Shown one piece after another: positions 19,482 through 29,039 of a stretch of 37,470 nucleotides of DNA. Made by a program: the position numbers and the translations under genes. A model generated the notes under the pieces. The model was not told where the DNA came from and did no database searches. It saw only the letters and a program-made list of their open reading frames with translations. Source of the DNA: Candidatus Colivicinus equi (lineage in GTDB: Bacteria > Bacillota_I > Bacilli_A > Erysipelotrichales > Erysipelotrichaceae); the NCBI GenBank assembly GCA_018064825.1, contig JAGHUL010000042.1, forward strand, positions 1 to 37,470, read 5' to 3'. Within the stretch, counting starts at the first letter, position 1; each line of letters begins with the position of its first letter.

Positions 19482-20582
19482 TTAGTATTTTTGAGACTTC
19501 GCAAGATAATAGTTCTTATAAGCGTTATTATCGGTTACTTCTTTGATTACTTTAATGTAACTTGGAATTTTGACGTTTTCAATACCTTCAGGTAATTGCA
19601 CTGATAACAAAGCTTTCGTGTCATCAAAATCGAAGATATCTAACTTATAGAATAGATTGTCATATATGAATGAATGTCTTATCTTATCAATTTTGTTCAA
19701 TGACTTGTCTATTTCTGAAACGTACTCGTTGTATTGTCTCTCTGACAAGATTCTATCTTTTTTAATTCTTTCGTTAGTTGAGATATATGATGCTTCAGAA
19801 TAATAATAAACTACACTGCCGTTTTTATCTCTCATTCTAATTCTTCTTTCATTTCCTGAAGTAGAGATTAAGTAATGTTGAATAATATGAACATTTGAGT
19901 AATCAACTTCTTTCTTGATATTCTCGACGATATCCTTATCGATTTCAACAAGATATTTCTTAAATACTTCGACTGGTTTTTCATCGCCTAAATATTCAAA
20001 TACAGTTTGAATAGCTTTTCTCATTTTTACTTCAAAATCAGTTTCGTTTCCAATGACAACTCTATTTGGATGTTCTTCCCATGCTTTTAAAGCCATATCA
20101 TCCATTTCTCTAGCTTGATCTATCGTTTCGTATCTTGCGCTGTTGCTTTCAAAACCGTATGCTTCTTCAGCACCTTTAGCACTAGTCACAAGATGAATAA
20201 CCATATCATAACGTTTATTAACATCTTCATAATTAATATCAAAACCCTTTAAGATCTTAGTGAAATCTTCTTTGCCAACATAAGATTCGTCATCTTTTAT
20301 ACCTCTATCGATAAATAGTAAAACTTTATCGCCTTGAATTTCTTGAGCAGCTTTATAGCATAATTCCTCTTTTGTCAGCTGCAAAGTGATAACGTATTTT
20401 TGGAATTCGTACATTCCCATAGTAGCTGGGGAAATACCACCAGAAATTAGGTCAGTTGCTGATTCGTTGTCGACAATAACACGATAACCTCTTTCACCAA
20501 AAATCTCTTCAGCTCTAGACATGAAAGTTGTTTTGCCACTACATGGGCCGCCTGTAAAAACGATTTTCTTAATTGTTTTCAT
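19482..20582 (-). CDS. P-loop ATPase with C-terminal CYTH-like domain (Ttd14-like)
   Basis: FTGGPCSGKTTFMSRAEE Walker A; VIVDNESATDLISGG; C-terminal part with NERRIRMRDKNGSVVYYYSE resembling CYTH/triphosphate-tunnel proteins. Confidence 0.7.
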   Translation of the reverse strand: MKTIKKIVFTGGPCSGKTTFMSRAEEIFGERGYRVIVDNESATDLISGGISPATMGMYEFQKYVITLQLTKEELCYKAAQEIQGDKVLLFIDRGIKDDESYVGKEDFTKILKGFDINYEDVNKRYDMVIHLVTSAKGAEEAYGFESNSARYETIDQAREMDDMALKAWEEHPNRVVIGNETDFEVKMRKAIQTVFEYLGDEKPVEVFKKYLVEIDKDIVENIKKEVDYSNVHIIQHYLISTSGNERRIRMRDKNGSVVYYYSEASYISTNERIKKDRILSERQYNEYVSEIDKSLNKIDKIRHSFIYDNLFYKLDIFDFDDTKALLSVQLPEGIENVKIPSYIKVIKEVTDNNAYKNYYLAKSQKY

Positions 20583-21141
20583 AATACTCCCTCATCTTTT
20601 TATTTAATTTGCTATAAACGTTATCTCTAAACCATTTTTCATTTGATGCCGCAACTGCTGAATCAAAATCAAACCATTTAACAGCACTGTTTTCATCTTC
20701 TTTAACCTTTAACATCTCACTATCATCTGCTTCTAATAGATAAGTGACATTTAGATGCAAGTGACAAGAAACATATTTTCCTTTTTTGTAATGACCATTT
20801 ACAGTCAATGCTTCAATAGAGAAAATATCTTCGCTAACTGGAACAACATTTTTAATGCCAGCTTCTTCTTTTACTTCTCTTATTGCAACTGCTAAACAAT
20901 CTTCTTCTCCATCGCAATGGCCACCTAGCCACGAAAATGAATCATAAATATTATGATATGCCAACAATATCTTGTCATGTTTCTTATTTGTGACCCAAGC
21001 ACTAGCAGTCATATGTGCAATATTATTGCTTCTATAAAAAATATCTGGAAAGATATCAAAACATCTAAGAATGGTTTTTTTGTCGGATTCTTCTAGTTCA
21101 TTATAGGGAACATAATCCATAATCTGTTTCTTGATGTCCAT
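20569..21141 (-). CDS. NUDIX hydrolase
   Basis: Nudix box GGHCDGEEDCLAVAIREVKEEAGI. Confidence 0.88.
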   Translation of the reverse strand: MDIKKQIMDYVPYNELEESDKKTILRCFDIFPDIFYRSNNIAHMTASAWVTNKKHDKILLAYHNIYDSFSWLGGHCDGEEDCLAVAIREVKEEAGIKNVVPVSEDIFSIEALTVNGHYKKGKYVSCHLHLNVTYLLEADDSEMLKVKEDENSAVKWFDFDSAVAASNEKWFRDNVYSKLNKKMREYYENN

Positions 21142-21176
21142 AGCATTATTTTACAACAACATGATAGAATTTAGTC

Positions 21177-22040
21177 ATGATATACTCACAAAACTTTAAG
21201 GATTATACGCTGCTAGATGCTGGAGATAGAGAAAAATTAGAAGATATCAAAGGCATCATTTTGAGACGTCCTGATCCTATGGCAATATGGCCAAAAGAAA
21301 AAGAAGAGTTATGGAATAATGTCGATGCTTTTTATCATAGATCTAATAAAGGTGGAGGTTCTTGGGAATACAAGCACAAATTGCCTGAATCTTGGACTGT
21401 AAACTATCGCGATTTAACTTTCAAAGTTGCTCCTACCGGCTTCAAACACACAGGTTTATTCCCTGAACAAGCCGCAAATTGGGATTTCATATACGAGAAA
21501 ATAAAAGGAAAGAAAAATATAAAGATTCTAAATCTTTTTGGTTACACTGGAGCCGCAAGCATGGTAGCAGCTAGCGCTGGAGCAAGCGAAGTAGTTCATC
21601 TAGATGCTTCAAAAGGCATTATTGAATGGGCAAAAGATAATATGCGTTTATCACACTTAGAAGACCACACAATAAGATTTATTTGTGATGACGCCTTAAA
21701 GTTCATCTTAAGAGAAGCAAGAAGAGGTAGAAAGTATGATGGTATCATCATGGATCCTCCTTCATATGGTAGAGGTCCTGATAATGAACTATTCAAATTC
21801 GAAGAAAAGATTAATCCACTAATCGAGAATTGTTTAAATATCTTATCAGATAATCCGCTATTCTTTATTATCAACACGTATACTACTGGTTATTCAAAAC
21901 AAGTAATGTATAACTTAATGGACACTCACACTAAACTTAAAGGTCTTCAAGGTACAATTGAAGCCGATGAAATTGGTATTAAAATTAAAGATTCTAATTA
22001 TTTCTTACCATGTGGTCAAACAACAAGGTGGTATAGATGA
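21177..22040 (+). CDS. class I SAM-dependent (rRNA) methyltransferase, RlmI/RlmK-like
   Basis: LNLFGYTGAASMVAASAGASEVVHLDASKG, IIMDPPSYGRG. Confidence 0.85.
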   Translation: MIYSQNFKDYTLLDAGDREKLEDIKGIILRRPDPMAIWPKEKEELWNNVDAFYHRSNKGGGSWEYKHKLPESWTVNYRDLTFKVAPTGFKHTGLFPEQAANWDFIYEKIKGKKNIKILNLFGYTGAASMVAASAGASEVVHLDASKGIIEWAKDNMRLSHLEDHTIRFICDDALKFILREARRGRKYDGIIMDPPSYGRGPDNELFKFEEKINPLIENCLNILSDNPLFFIINTYTTGYSKQVMYNLMDTHTKLKGLQGTIEADEIGIKIKDSNYFLPCGQTTRWYR

Positions 22041-22684
22041 TAGAAGTACTATACGAAGACAATCATCTTCTAGTAGTTAATAAGCCAATAAATATTCCTA
22101 TGCAAGAAGATAACTCCAAAGATGAAGATTTTTTAAGTATGTGTAAAGATTATCTAAAAGTAAAATATCAAAAACCAGGCAATGTGTATTTAGGTTTAGT
22201 TCATCGCTTAGATAGGCCTGTATCAGGCGTATGTGTATTTGCGAAAACTTCTAAAGCAGCATCTAGATTAAGCAAACAAGTTCAAGAACATACTTTCAAA
22301 AAAACATATTTGGCTGTTGTTACTGATAACAATATAAAAGATGTAGATCATTACGAAGATTACTTATTAAAAGATCAAAAAACTAATACAGTAAAAATAG
22401 ATAAACGAGGAAAACTAGCCATTCTAGATTATGAATTATTAAAAAGAAACGATAATTTAGCGCTAGTTAAAATTGCTCTAAAAACAGGTAGATCTCATCA
22501 AATAAGAGTACAGTTTTCTTCACGCAATCATGCTCTATGGGGTGACCAAAGATATAACAAGCAAGCAAAAGTTGGCCAACAAATAGCCCTTCATGCATAC
22601 AGTCTTGAATTATTGCATCCTATCACAAATGAAAAAATGGTTTTCACATCTAACGTTGATAGAAAACCATTTAATTGTTTTTAA
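22037..22684 (+). CDS. RluA-family pseudouridine synthase
   Basis: VHRLDRPVSGVCVFAKTSKAA, LKTGRSHQIRVQFSS; overlaps previous gene by 4 nt. Confidence 0.92.
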   Translation: MIEVLYEDNHLLVVNKPINIPMQEDNSKDEDFLSMCKDYLKVKYQKPGNVYLGLVHRLDRPVSGVCVFAKTSKAASRLSKQVQEHTFKKTYLAVVTDNNIKDVDHYEDYLLKDQKTNTVKIDKRGKLAILDYELLKRNDNLALVKIALKTGRSHQIRVQFSSRNHALWGDQRYNKQAKVGQQIALHAYSLELLHPITNEKMVFTSNVDRKPFNCF

Positions 22685-23918
22685 CATAAGCAACACTGTT
22701 ATCAGATAAGAATAAATCTAAAGCATAATTGAACGATTCAGTATCACTTATTTTTGAATACGCTCCTGTAAATGTGGACTTATCAATAAAAACGGCGCTA
22801 GGGAAAGCCACTATACCATAATTATAGAAATCAGCAGGCATCTTGCCTAATATTGAAACAATTGGTGCCCCTTCTATTTTTTTATTCATCTTCTTGTATA
22901 CAGTGGAACTAGATGATGTTGATTCTATAAAGACAACAATATATTCGTAATTGTTATTGCTGGCAATTAATTCATTTACTTTATCTATTCTATCAGTATC
23001 TTCAATCGATTCTAAGAAAGTATATAATAAGACAACTTGTTTATCTTTGTAGTAGTTATAATCATCTATCTCACTAATATATATGGCGTTGCCCTTTAAC
23101 AAATCATCATAGTCACACGTAGTACCCATCAATTTATAAGTCAATTCTTCAGTATATTTGTCTAGAGAAAGATTGGCAATCTTTTCTTGATTTTCTTTAC
23201 TTAATGATTTCTTAACGTCGTCAATTGACCTATCTAGTTCTAGATAAGATTCGCCATTTTCATTTATTAAATCCTTTTGTTCTATTGGATCTATAAATCC
23301 TAACTCAATAGCTTTTGAATACGCTCTTAAGTCTAACTCACCTACTACTGAAAATCTCAACACACCGTCTAAAAAGAAATTAATTGTAGGGTATGCTTTC
23401 ATACCTACTTCGTTATAAATGTAATCATGAAGTTTATCGTTTCTTTCGATGATAATAACATTGTCAAAAGGTGTAACGCCTAAATCTGAATAGAACTGTA
23501 AAATCTCTTCTTTATTACCTTCATCAAAATATTGAACAAATTGATACTCTGGGTACTTTTCTAGATAATCATTTAAATATTCACTTACTATTTTTTTGCA
23601 ATGAGAACATTCTGTTGAAATAACATCAAATATTAAATGATCATAATTCTTTAGATTGATAATATTGCCATATATATCTTCAACATCTTCGGTATATATA
23701 TCAGAGAACAGCATCTTAAACTGATAGTTCTGATACTCGTTATTATTGTTGGCATATCGGATCTTATTTTGAAGATCATGGCTAATCTCTTCATAAATAA
23801 AAACCTCTTTCATAGGTTCTATGTATTCAACTTTTTCTTCAATTATTTCTTGAGTACTATTACAACCAAACAGCATCAAAATCATTAATACTGTTAAAAG
23901 CTTATTTAAATAACGCAA
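22671..23918 (-). CDS. lipoprotein with two thioredoxin-like domains (ORF open to 23963; TTG start at 23918 preferred)
   Basis: Lipobox MLFGC, CSHCK redox motif followed by cis-Pro-like YPTINFF, second Trx-like half without CxxC. AAGGA 8 nt before the TTG that gives MRYLNKLLTVLMILMLFGC. Confidence 0.75.
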   Translation of the reverse strand: MRYLNKLLTVLMILMLFGCNSTQEIIEEKVEYIEPMKEVFIYEEISHDLQNKIRYANNNNEYQNYQFKMLFSDIYTEDVEDIYGNIINLKNYDHLIFDVISTECSHCKKIVSEYLNDYLEKYPEYQFVQYFDEGNKEEILQFYSDLGVTPFDNVIIIERNDKLHDYIYNEVGMKAYPTINFFLDGVLRFSVVGELDLRAYSKAIELGFIDPIEQKDLINENGESYLELDRSIDDVKKSLSKENQEKIANLSLDKYTEELTYKLMGTTCDYDDLLKGNAIYISEIDDYNYYKDKQVVLLYTFLESIEDTDRIDKVNELIASNNNYEYIVVFIESTSSSSTVYKKMNKKIEGAPIVSILGKMPADFYNYGIVAFPSAVFIDKSTFTGAYSKISDTESFNYALDLFLSDNSVAYVKNN

Positions 23919-24753
23919 AAATCTTTTCCTTTTGAGCTTCCATATCGTTATATCCAAGCTCATATAAATCTTCTAAATCTTCCCTACTACCATTTAATCT
24001 AGTGACATTAGTTTTTCTTGATGGGCAAATATACAAGCCATCTCCTCTATCGATAACATCTTTGATTCTGGATATTTGATCAATATAATTCTTATCTCTA
24101 ATACTGTAATCCTCAGATACACTCGGCCATTTTGGATAAACAAGTTTCATCAAATCGACAACAAATTTCTTAGATGGTTTTCTAACAAAATCTATAGGCT
24201 TAGTAGCAATTACTAAATGTTTCTTACAGCCATCTTTTAGTGCTTGTTTAATAGGAAGCATCTCGGTAATGCCACCATCCAAAATATGGCGATCTTTATT
24301 TATTTCCATAACTTTGCCAATAATTGGTAATGTTGTAGAAGCTTGCAATTCTTTTAAACAGATTTCTTGAATTGGATGATATTCGGTTCCGCCTTTTTCT
24401 AATTCATATAATCCAATATAACCATTAGCTTTAATATCCTTCAATCTTGAAAAAGGAAATTGAACAGTATCAATAAATAAAGTATTAAATAAGTAATCGT
24501 AATCAACGATTCTTCCACATCTTAAAACCGCACTAGCACCAATAGAACTTTTATCGTTTATATATTGTGTTGAAATAATACGCAAAAAATTCTTTGATTT
24601 TAAAAGATAACTGCATAAATGAATAGCACCTGTAGAAATACCGTATGCATTATCAAATTCCAAATTATTGTCTAATAACCACGAAAGACAGCCTGCTGTA
24701 TAAGCACCACGTAAACCACCGCCTTCAAGTACTAAAGAAGTTTTATAATCCAT
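23902..24753 (-). CDS. patatin-like phospholipase
   Basis: EGGGLRGAYTAG oxyanion motif, GISTGA nucleophile elbow, DGG (HILDGGITEM). Confidence 0.92.
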   Translation of the reverse strand: MDYKTSLVLEGGGLRGAYTAGCLSWLLDNNLEFDNAYGISTGAIHLCSYLLKSKNFLRIISTQYINDKSSIGASAVLRCGRIVDYDYLFNTLFIDTVQFPFSRLKDIKANGYIGLYELEKGGTEYHPIQEICLKELQASTTLPIIGKVMEINKDRHILDGGITEMLPIKQALKDGCKKHLVIATKPIDFVRKPSKKFVVDLMKLVYPKWPSVSEDYSIRDKNYIDQISRIKDVIDRGDGLYICPSRKTNVTRLNGSREDLEDLYELGYNDMEAQKEKIFALFK

Positions 24754-24775
24754 GTTTTAATTCTAAAAAAAAGAA

Positions 24776-25363
24776 ATGAATTATGCAATAATATTATTAA
24801 TGAAAAAGAAAAGCCTAAAAATATACTTTAATGCACCGATTACGCTTAGTTTTTGTGGCATTTGCCTTGTAACCTTGCTACTTTCTATGCTTACAAATGG
24901 TGAATCGACCTATCTATTATTCTCTACTTACCGTTCAAGTTTGCTAGATCCGTTAACATATATTAGATTAGTTGGTCATATTTTTGGTCACGCTAATTGG
25001 TCTCATTTAACATCAAATCTATTGTACATATTGTTATTAGGACCAATACTAGAAGAAAAATATCATGATCGATTAATAATCGTAATAGTTGTTACAGCTC
25101 TAGTAACAGGAATAATGCATTCAATAATAGATCCTGGTTCAATACTATTGGGAGCTTCTGGAGTTGTCTTTGCATTTATCTTATTGGCCTCTGTCACAGG
25201 AAGAAGCGACGGGATACCAATCACATTAATACTTGTAGCTATCTTGTGGCTAGGTAATGAGCTACTAGTTGATATGAATACAGTTGATACTATTTCTCAT
25301 ATAACACACATTATTGGTGGTATATCCGGCGCAGCTTTAGGATTGTTCTTTAAAAATAACTAA
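24776..25363 (+). CDS. rhomboid family intramembrane serine protease
   Basis: GHANWSHLTSNLLYILLLGPILEE, GASGVVFAFI, C-terminal HITHIIGGISGAALG. True start may be MKKKSLK at 24800. Confidence 0.9.
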   Translation: MNYAIILLMKKKSLKIYFNAPITLSFCGICLVTLLLSMLTNGESTYLLFSTYRSSLLDPLTYIRLVGHIFGHANWSHLTSNLLYILLLGPILEEKYHDRLIIVIVVTALVTGIMHSIIDPGSILLGASGVVFAFILLASVTGRSDGIPITLILVAILWLGNELLVDMNTVDTISHITHIIGGISGAALGLFFKNN

Positions 25364-26526
25364 TGAATAAAAAAATAAATATCTTGCACGGAAGTGCGCT
25401 ATTACTTTACGAAATGTATGCAGGACTAGCTTACTCTTTTGGTTCTTACATACTAATTGAAAAAGGCTTTTCATCAACAGTTGCTGGTATCATAATGTCG
25501 CTTGGCAACATTGTTGGTTTTATTTTGCAACCAATCATTTCAAATATAACTGATAATTCTAAAAAAATTACAATCATTCATGTATTAATAATTGAAACGG
25601 CTTTTTCTTTTGTGGCTTGTGTCTTAAATGTGTTTACGCAATCGCCAACTATAAGCGCTGCAATTTCTTTTGTTGTCATTCTTGCTGCAGCATCTTTATT
25701 AGAAGCACTATATAATTCAGTGCACTTTATATTAAACGATAATGGTTATAATGTTGATTTCCCTAAAGCAAGAGCTCTTGGATCAATTAGCTTTGGATTA
25801 TTCAGTTACCTTTTAGGCGTTTTATTTGAGAAACTACCATTTAACGTAACCTTGTCATTAGGCCCAATAGTTTGTGCTTTGACCATCGTAGTATTGCTCA
25901 TCTTAAACAAGGATACGAAAATAGATAAAAATAATGATGAAGAAGATAAAATAACATATTCTCAATTTTTAAAAGCTCATCCAAATTTTATAAAGATAAT
26001 CATATCATTTGTATTCATCTTCTTGGGATATACTATGGTAGATAATTTTTACATATTAAAATTAAACGCAATTGGAGCAGGCTCCGCTTCACTTGGCTTA
26101 ATTATATTAATAAAAACACTTATGGAATTCCCATCATTCTTTATGTTCAAAAGAATTGAAAAACTGTTTACCACAAAAAGATGTTTAATATTATCAGCAT
26201 TCATGTTTGGAGTTAAAAATATAGTTATATTCATAGCGCCTAATACGCAAATGATATGTGTAGCTCAAATATTTCAAGCACTCGCATTAGGTCTAATGTC
26301 TCCATCAATGATTTCATATATCAATCAAATAACCACAAAAAAAGAGACCGTCAGAGGACAGGCTCTATTTTCTATGGCAGTTGCTTGTGGAGCTATATTA
26401 TCTTCACTACTTGCCGGCTTAGTTTATGACAATTTAGGACTTAACGTTCTATACATTTCTTCAATAATTGTCATTATTATTGCAGCAATGTTCTTTACCC
26501 ACTTTGTATTAAAAGATGAACATTAA
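25363..26526 (+). CDS. MFS transporter
   Basis: 12-TM-like hydrophobic pattern; LYNSVHFILND...KARALGSISFGLFSYLLG typical of MFS (LacY-like) proteins. Confidence 0.82.
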   Translation: MNKKINILHGSALLLYEMYAGLAYSFGSYILIEKGFSSTVAGIIMSLGNIVGFILQPIISNITDNSKKITIIHVLIIETAFSFVACVLNVFTQSPTISAAISFVVILAAASLLEALYNSVHFILNDNGYNVDFPKARALGSISFGLFSYLLGVLFEKLPFNVTLSLGPIVCALTIVVLLILNKDTKIDKNNDEEDKITYSQFLKAHPNFIKIIISFVFIFLGYTMVDNFYILKLNAIGAGSASLGLIILIKTLMEFPSFFMFKRIEKLFTTKRCLILSAFMFGVKNIVIFIAPNTQMICVAQIFQALALGLMSPSMISYINQITTKKETVRGQALFSMAVACGAILSSLLAGLVYDNLGLNVLYISSIIVIIIAAMFFTHFVLKDEH

Positions 26527-27503
26527 CGTAGTTTAAAAGACAAAGAACCTTTTCCATCACTATATTTTACGTTACATATAGCACCATTAATTAAGGTCAT
26601 GCCCGGTTTAGTATGCCCAATATCCATCTCACAAATATGCGGGATGTTTTTTAACGCTAAATCAGCAGCTTTTATATAATCGAATTTGGCATCTTCTACT
26701 GTTGGAAATGCAACTCTACCAATTAATACTGCCTTGCAATGTTTAAAGAAACCAGCATATTTAAATTGAAGCAAAGTTAAATAGAAAGCATAGCTGGACA
26801 TATTGAAAACATCAAAGTACCAGATAATACCATCGTCCTTGTATTTTTCTAAAAATTGTTTCGTATAATCATATTCAGTACCAACTATTTTTTCAATTAC
26901 TTCTAAACAGCCACCAATTAATCTTCCTGTCTCGTTAACATCGTTTTTACTTATCCATTTAACTTTTTTATCAAATACTTTAACATCGTTACATGTGTCA
27001 ATAAAGTCTTGATATTTAGTATATGATTTCTGAATTTTGATACTACCATTTAAGTAATCTAAATTTTGTTTCTTACTTCTATTTAAATCAAGAGTATACC
27101 CACCACCATTGTGCCCGTACATAGTCGCAATATCTAATTTTGTAGTAACTGTATACAAAAGATTTGTAGGATCAGACATTCCTAATAACCACTTTGGATT
27201 ATCCTTGATGTGATCAAAATTGATGTAAGGAAGAACTTCTAACATATAATCTCCGCCAGTAACACAGCTAATAGCATTAACGTCTTTATCTAGTACTAAT
27301 TCATCAATTTCTTTAGCTCTATTTTTACTACCGGTACTTCTATTTCCAATATTTCTTACTGATTTTGTCTCTTTAACTTTATATCCGTACTTTTTTATAG
27401 CTTTTATTGATTCATCTAATGACTCAAGTTTGTTTCCCATGCCAGCACTAGGCGCACAAATACCTATTGTATCGTTCTTCTTTAGAAAATTTGGATAAAT
27501 CAT
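26523..27503 (-). CDS. S66 family peptidase (LD-carboxypeptidase / MccF-like)
   Basis: IGICAPSAG, WLLGMSDPTNLLYT nucleophile region, GRLIGGCLEVIEKIVGTEYD, GHTKPGMTLINGA. Confidence 0.88.
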   Translation of the reverse strand: MIYPNFLKKNDTIGICAPSAGMGNKLESLDESIKAIKKYGYKVKETKSVRNIGNRSTGSKNRAKEIDELVLDKDVNAISCVTGGDYMLEVLPYINFDHIKDNPKWLLGMSDPTNLLYTVTTKLDIATMYGHNGGGYTLDLNRSKKQNLDYLNGSIKIQKSYTKYQDFIDTCNDVKVFDKKVKWISKNDVNETGRLIGGCLEVIEKIVGTEYDYTKQFLEKYKDDGIIWYFDVFNMSSYAFYLTLLQFKYAGFFKHCKAVLIGRVAFPTVEDAKFDYIKAADLALKNIPHICEMDIGHTKPGMTLINGAICNVKYSDGKGSLSFKLR

Positions 27504-27620
27504 ATAAATACTCCTTCACAATTTTCTTAATTATAACTAAAAGGAGAAATATTTTGAACATAGTTCACAAAAAAATGATAAGATAAAAGTGCATATAGTT
27601 TTGCTAGATAAGGGGATACA

Positions 27621-27818
27621 ATGACAGGTAAAGTTAAGTGGTTCAATGCTTCTAAGGGCTATGGCTTTATCACTGGTGATGACGGCAAGGAAGTGTTTGT
27701 GCATTTCTCTGCAATCGTAGCAGATGGTTACAAAACTCTAGATGAGGGCGCAACTGTTGAATACGAAGTTAATGAAGGTGAAAAAGGTCCACAAGCAGTT
27801 AACGTGGTTAAAAAATAA
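27621..27818 (+). CDS. csp: cold-shock protein
   Basis: [31 protein letters not shown] (RNP1/RNP2). Confidence 0.96.
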   Translation: MTGKVKWFNASKGYGFITGDDGKEVFVHFSAIVADGYKTLDEGATVEYEVNEGEKGPQAVNVVKK

Positions 27819-27838
27819 ATTTAATAACGTAGACTAAA

Positions 27839-27865
27839 ATAAAAGATGCAATAAGCATCTTTTAT
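27839..27865. terminator. bidirectional terminator between csp and buk
   Basis: ATAAAAGATGC-AATAA-GCATCTTTTAT; overlaps the buk stop. Confidence 0.8.
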
Positions 27866-28956
27866 TTATCAAATCCAAATTTAGTAAATACAGGCTTTCG
27901 TTCATAAACGATAGCCTTATTTTTGTTTATCAAAACTTTATATGTTTCAAGTGCTAAAGTTTCTTGTTCCCTATCGTTAACTATACTAATAGGTGCGATG
28001 TAACCACAATAATCTTTTATTTCTTCAACTAAATCAGGGAATCTAATATATCCACCAGTAAGAATTATTTGCTTTACATCACCTTTTAAAACAGAAGCCA
28101 TAGCACCGATTTGTTTAGCGATATTGTATATCATAGCATGCCATACTGTTGTTGCTTTTTCATCTCCATTGTTCATCAATTCTCTAATTGTATCTGCTTT
28201 AGAAGTTCCAAAGAAAGATACAAAACCACCTGTCTTAGAAAGCATTGTTTCAACTTCTTGTAATGAATGCTCTTTTAAATATTTGATTAATGAACCAATA
28301 GGAACAGAACCTATACGCGTTGGAGAAAATGGACCATCGCCGCCAGAGCCAACATTGCAATCAATAATCTTGCCATGACAATGAGCACCAACGGTTATAC
28401 CACCATCTATGTGAGCGACAATCAAGTTCACATTTTCATAGTCTAGATTATTATGTTCACAATAGTATCTTGCGGCAGCCTTTTGATTTAGAGCGTGACT
28501 TGATGGATTTCGATAAACTCCTTCGATACCAGTTATTCTTGCAACATCAGCTAATTCATCCAAATTAGTTGGATTCATCGTAAACATAGGCTTATTGTAT
28601 TTTGAACCTAATTCATATGCTATCAGTACTCCAAGTTTAGCCGGATGTTCACTGCCACCTACGCCATTATATGTATCATCATATAAAGCTTTATCAATTA
28701 TGGTTACACCTTCTTTTTGGCTATAAGCGCTTCCGCCTCTACCGACATAAGCATCAATATCCTCTATCAGACAACCATTATCGTTTAGCATCTTTAATAT
28801 AAGATCTTTACGAAATGGAATTTGTTCGTTTATGTGACTGTATTGTTTTAATACATCAGCATCATGAAAAATACTATTAGTAAATAACTCTCTATCATTC
28901 TCGTAAACACTAATTTTTGTTGATGTTGAACCGGGATTAATAACCAATATTTTCAT
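27862..28956 (-). CDS. buk: butyrate kinase
   Basis: MKILVINPGSTSTKISVYE; VGRGG; HALNQKAAARYYCE; AHIDGGITVGAHCHGKIID. Confidence 0.93.
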   Translation of the reverse strand: MKILVINPGSTSTKISVYENDRELFTNSIFHDADVLKQYSHINEQIPFRKDLILKMLNDNGCLIEDIDAYVGRGGSAYSQKEGVTIIDKALYDDTYNGVGGSEHPAKLGVLIAYELGSKYNKPMFTMNPTNLDELADVARITGIEGVYRNPSSHALNQKAAARYYCEHNNLDYENVNLIVAHIDGGITVGAHCHGKIIDCNVGSGGDGPFSPTRIGSVPIGSLIKYLKEHSLQEVETMLSKTGGFVSFFGTSKADTIRELMNNGDEKATTVWHAMIYNIAKQIGAMASVLKGDVKQIILTGGYIRFPDLVEEIKDYCGYIAPISIVNDREQETLALETYKVLINKNKAIVYERKPVFTKFGFDK

Positions 28957-29002
28957 ACTATGAAATTATACAACAAATCATGAGCCTATTCTAAAGGCAA
29001 AG

Positions 29003-29034
29003 AAAATGCTAGATACAAATATATCTAGCATTTT
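29003..29034 (-). terminator. rho-independent terminator after clpB
   Basis: AAAATGCTAGATA-TATTTG-TATCTAGCATTTT on the minus strand. Confidence 0.8.
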
Positions 29035-29039
29035 ACTAA

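Noticed and set aside
26523-27503. S66 peptidase as the immunity gene (MccF) for the GG-peptide locus
   Set aside because: It is 9 kb away and S66 peptidases are common in cell-wall recycling; no microcin C genes seen.
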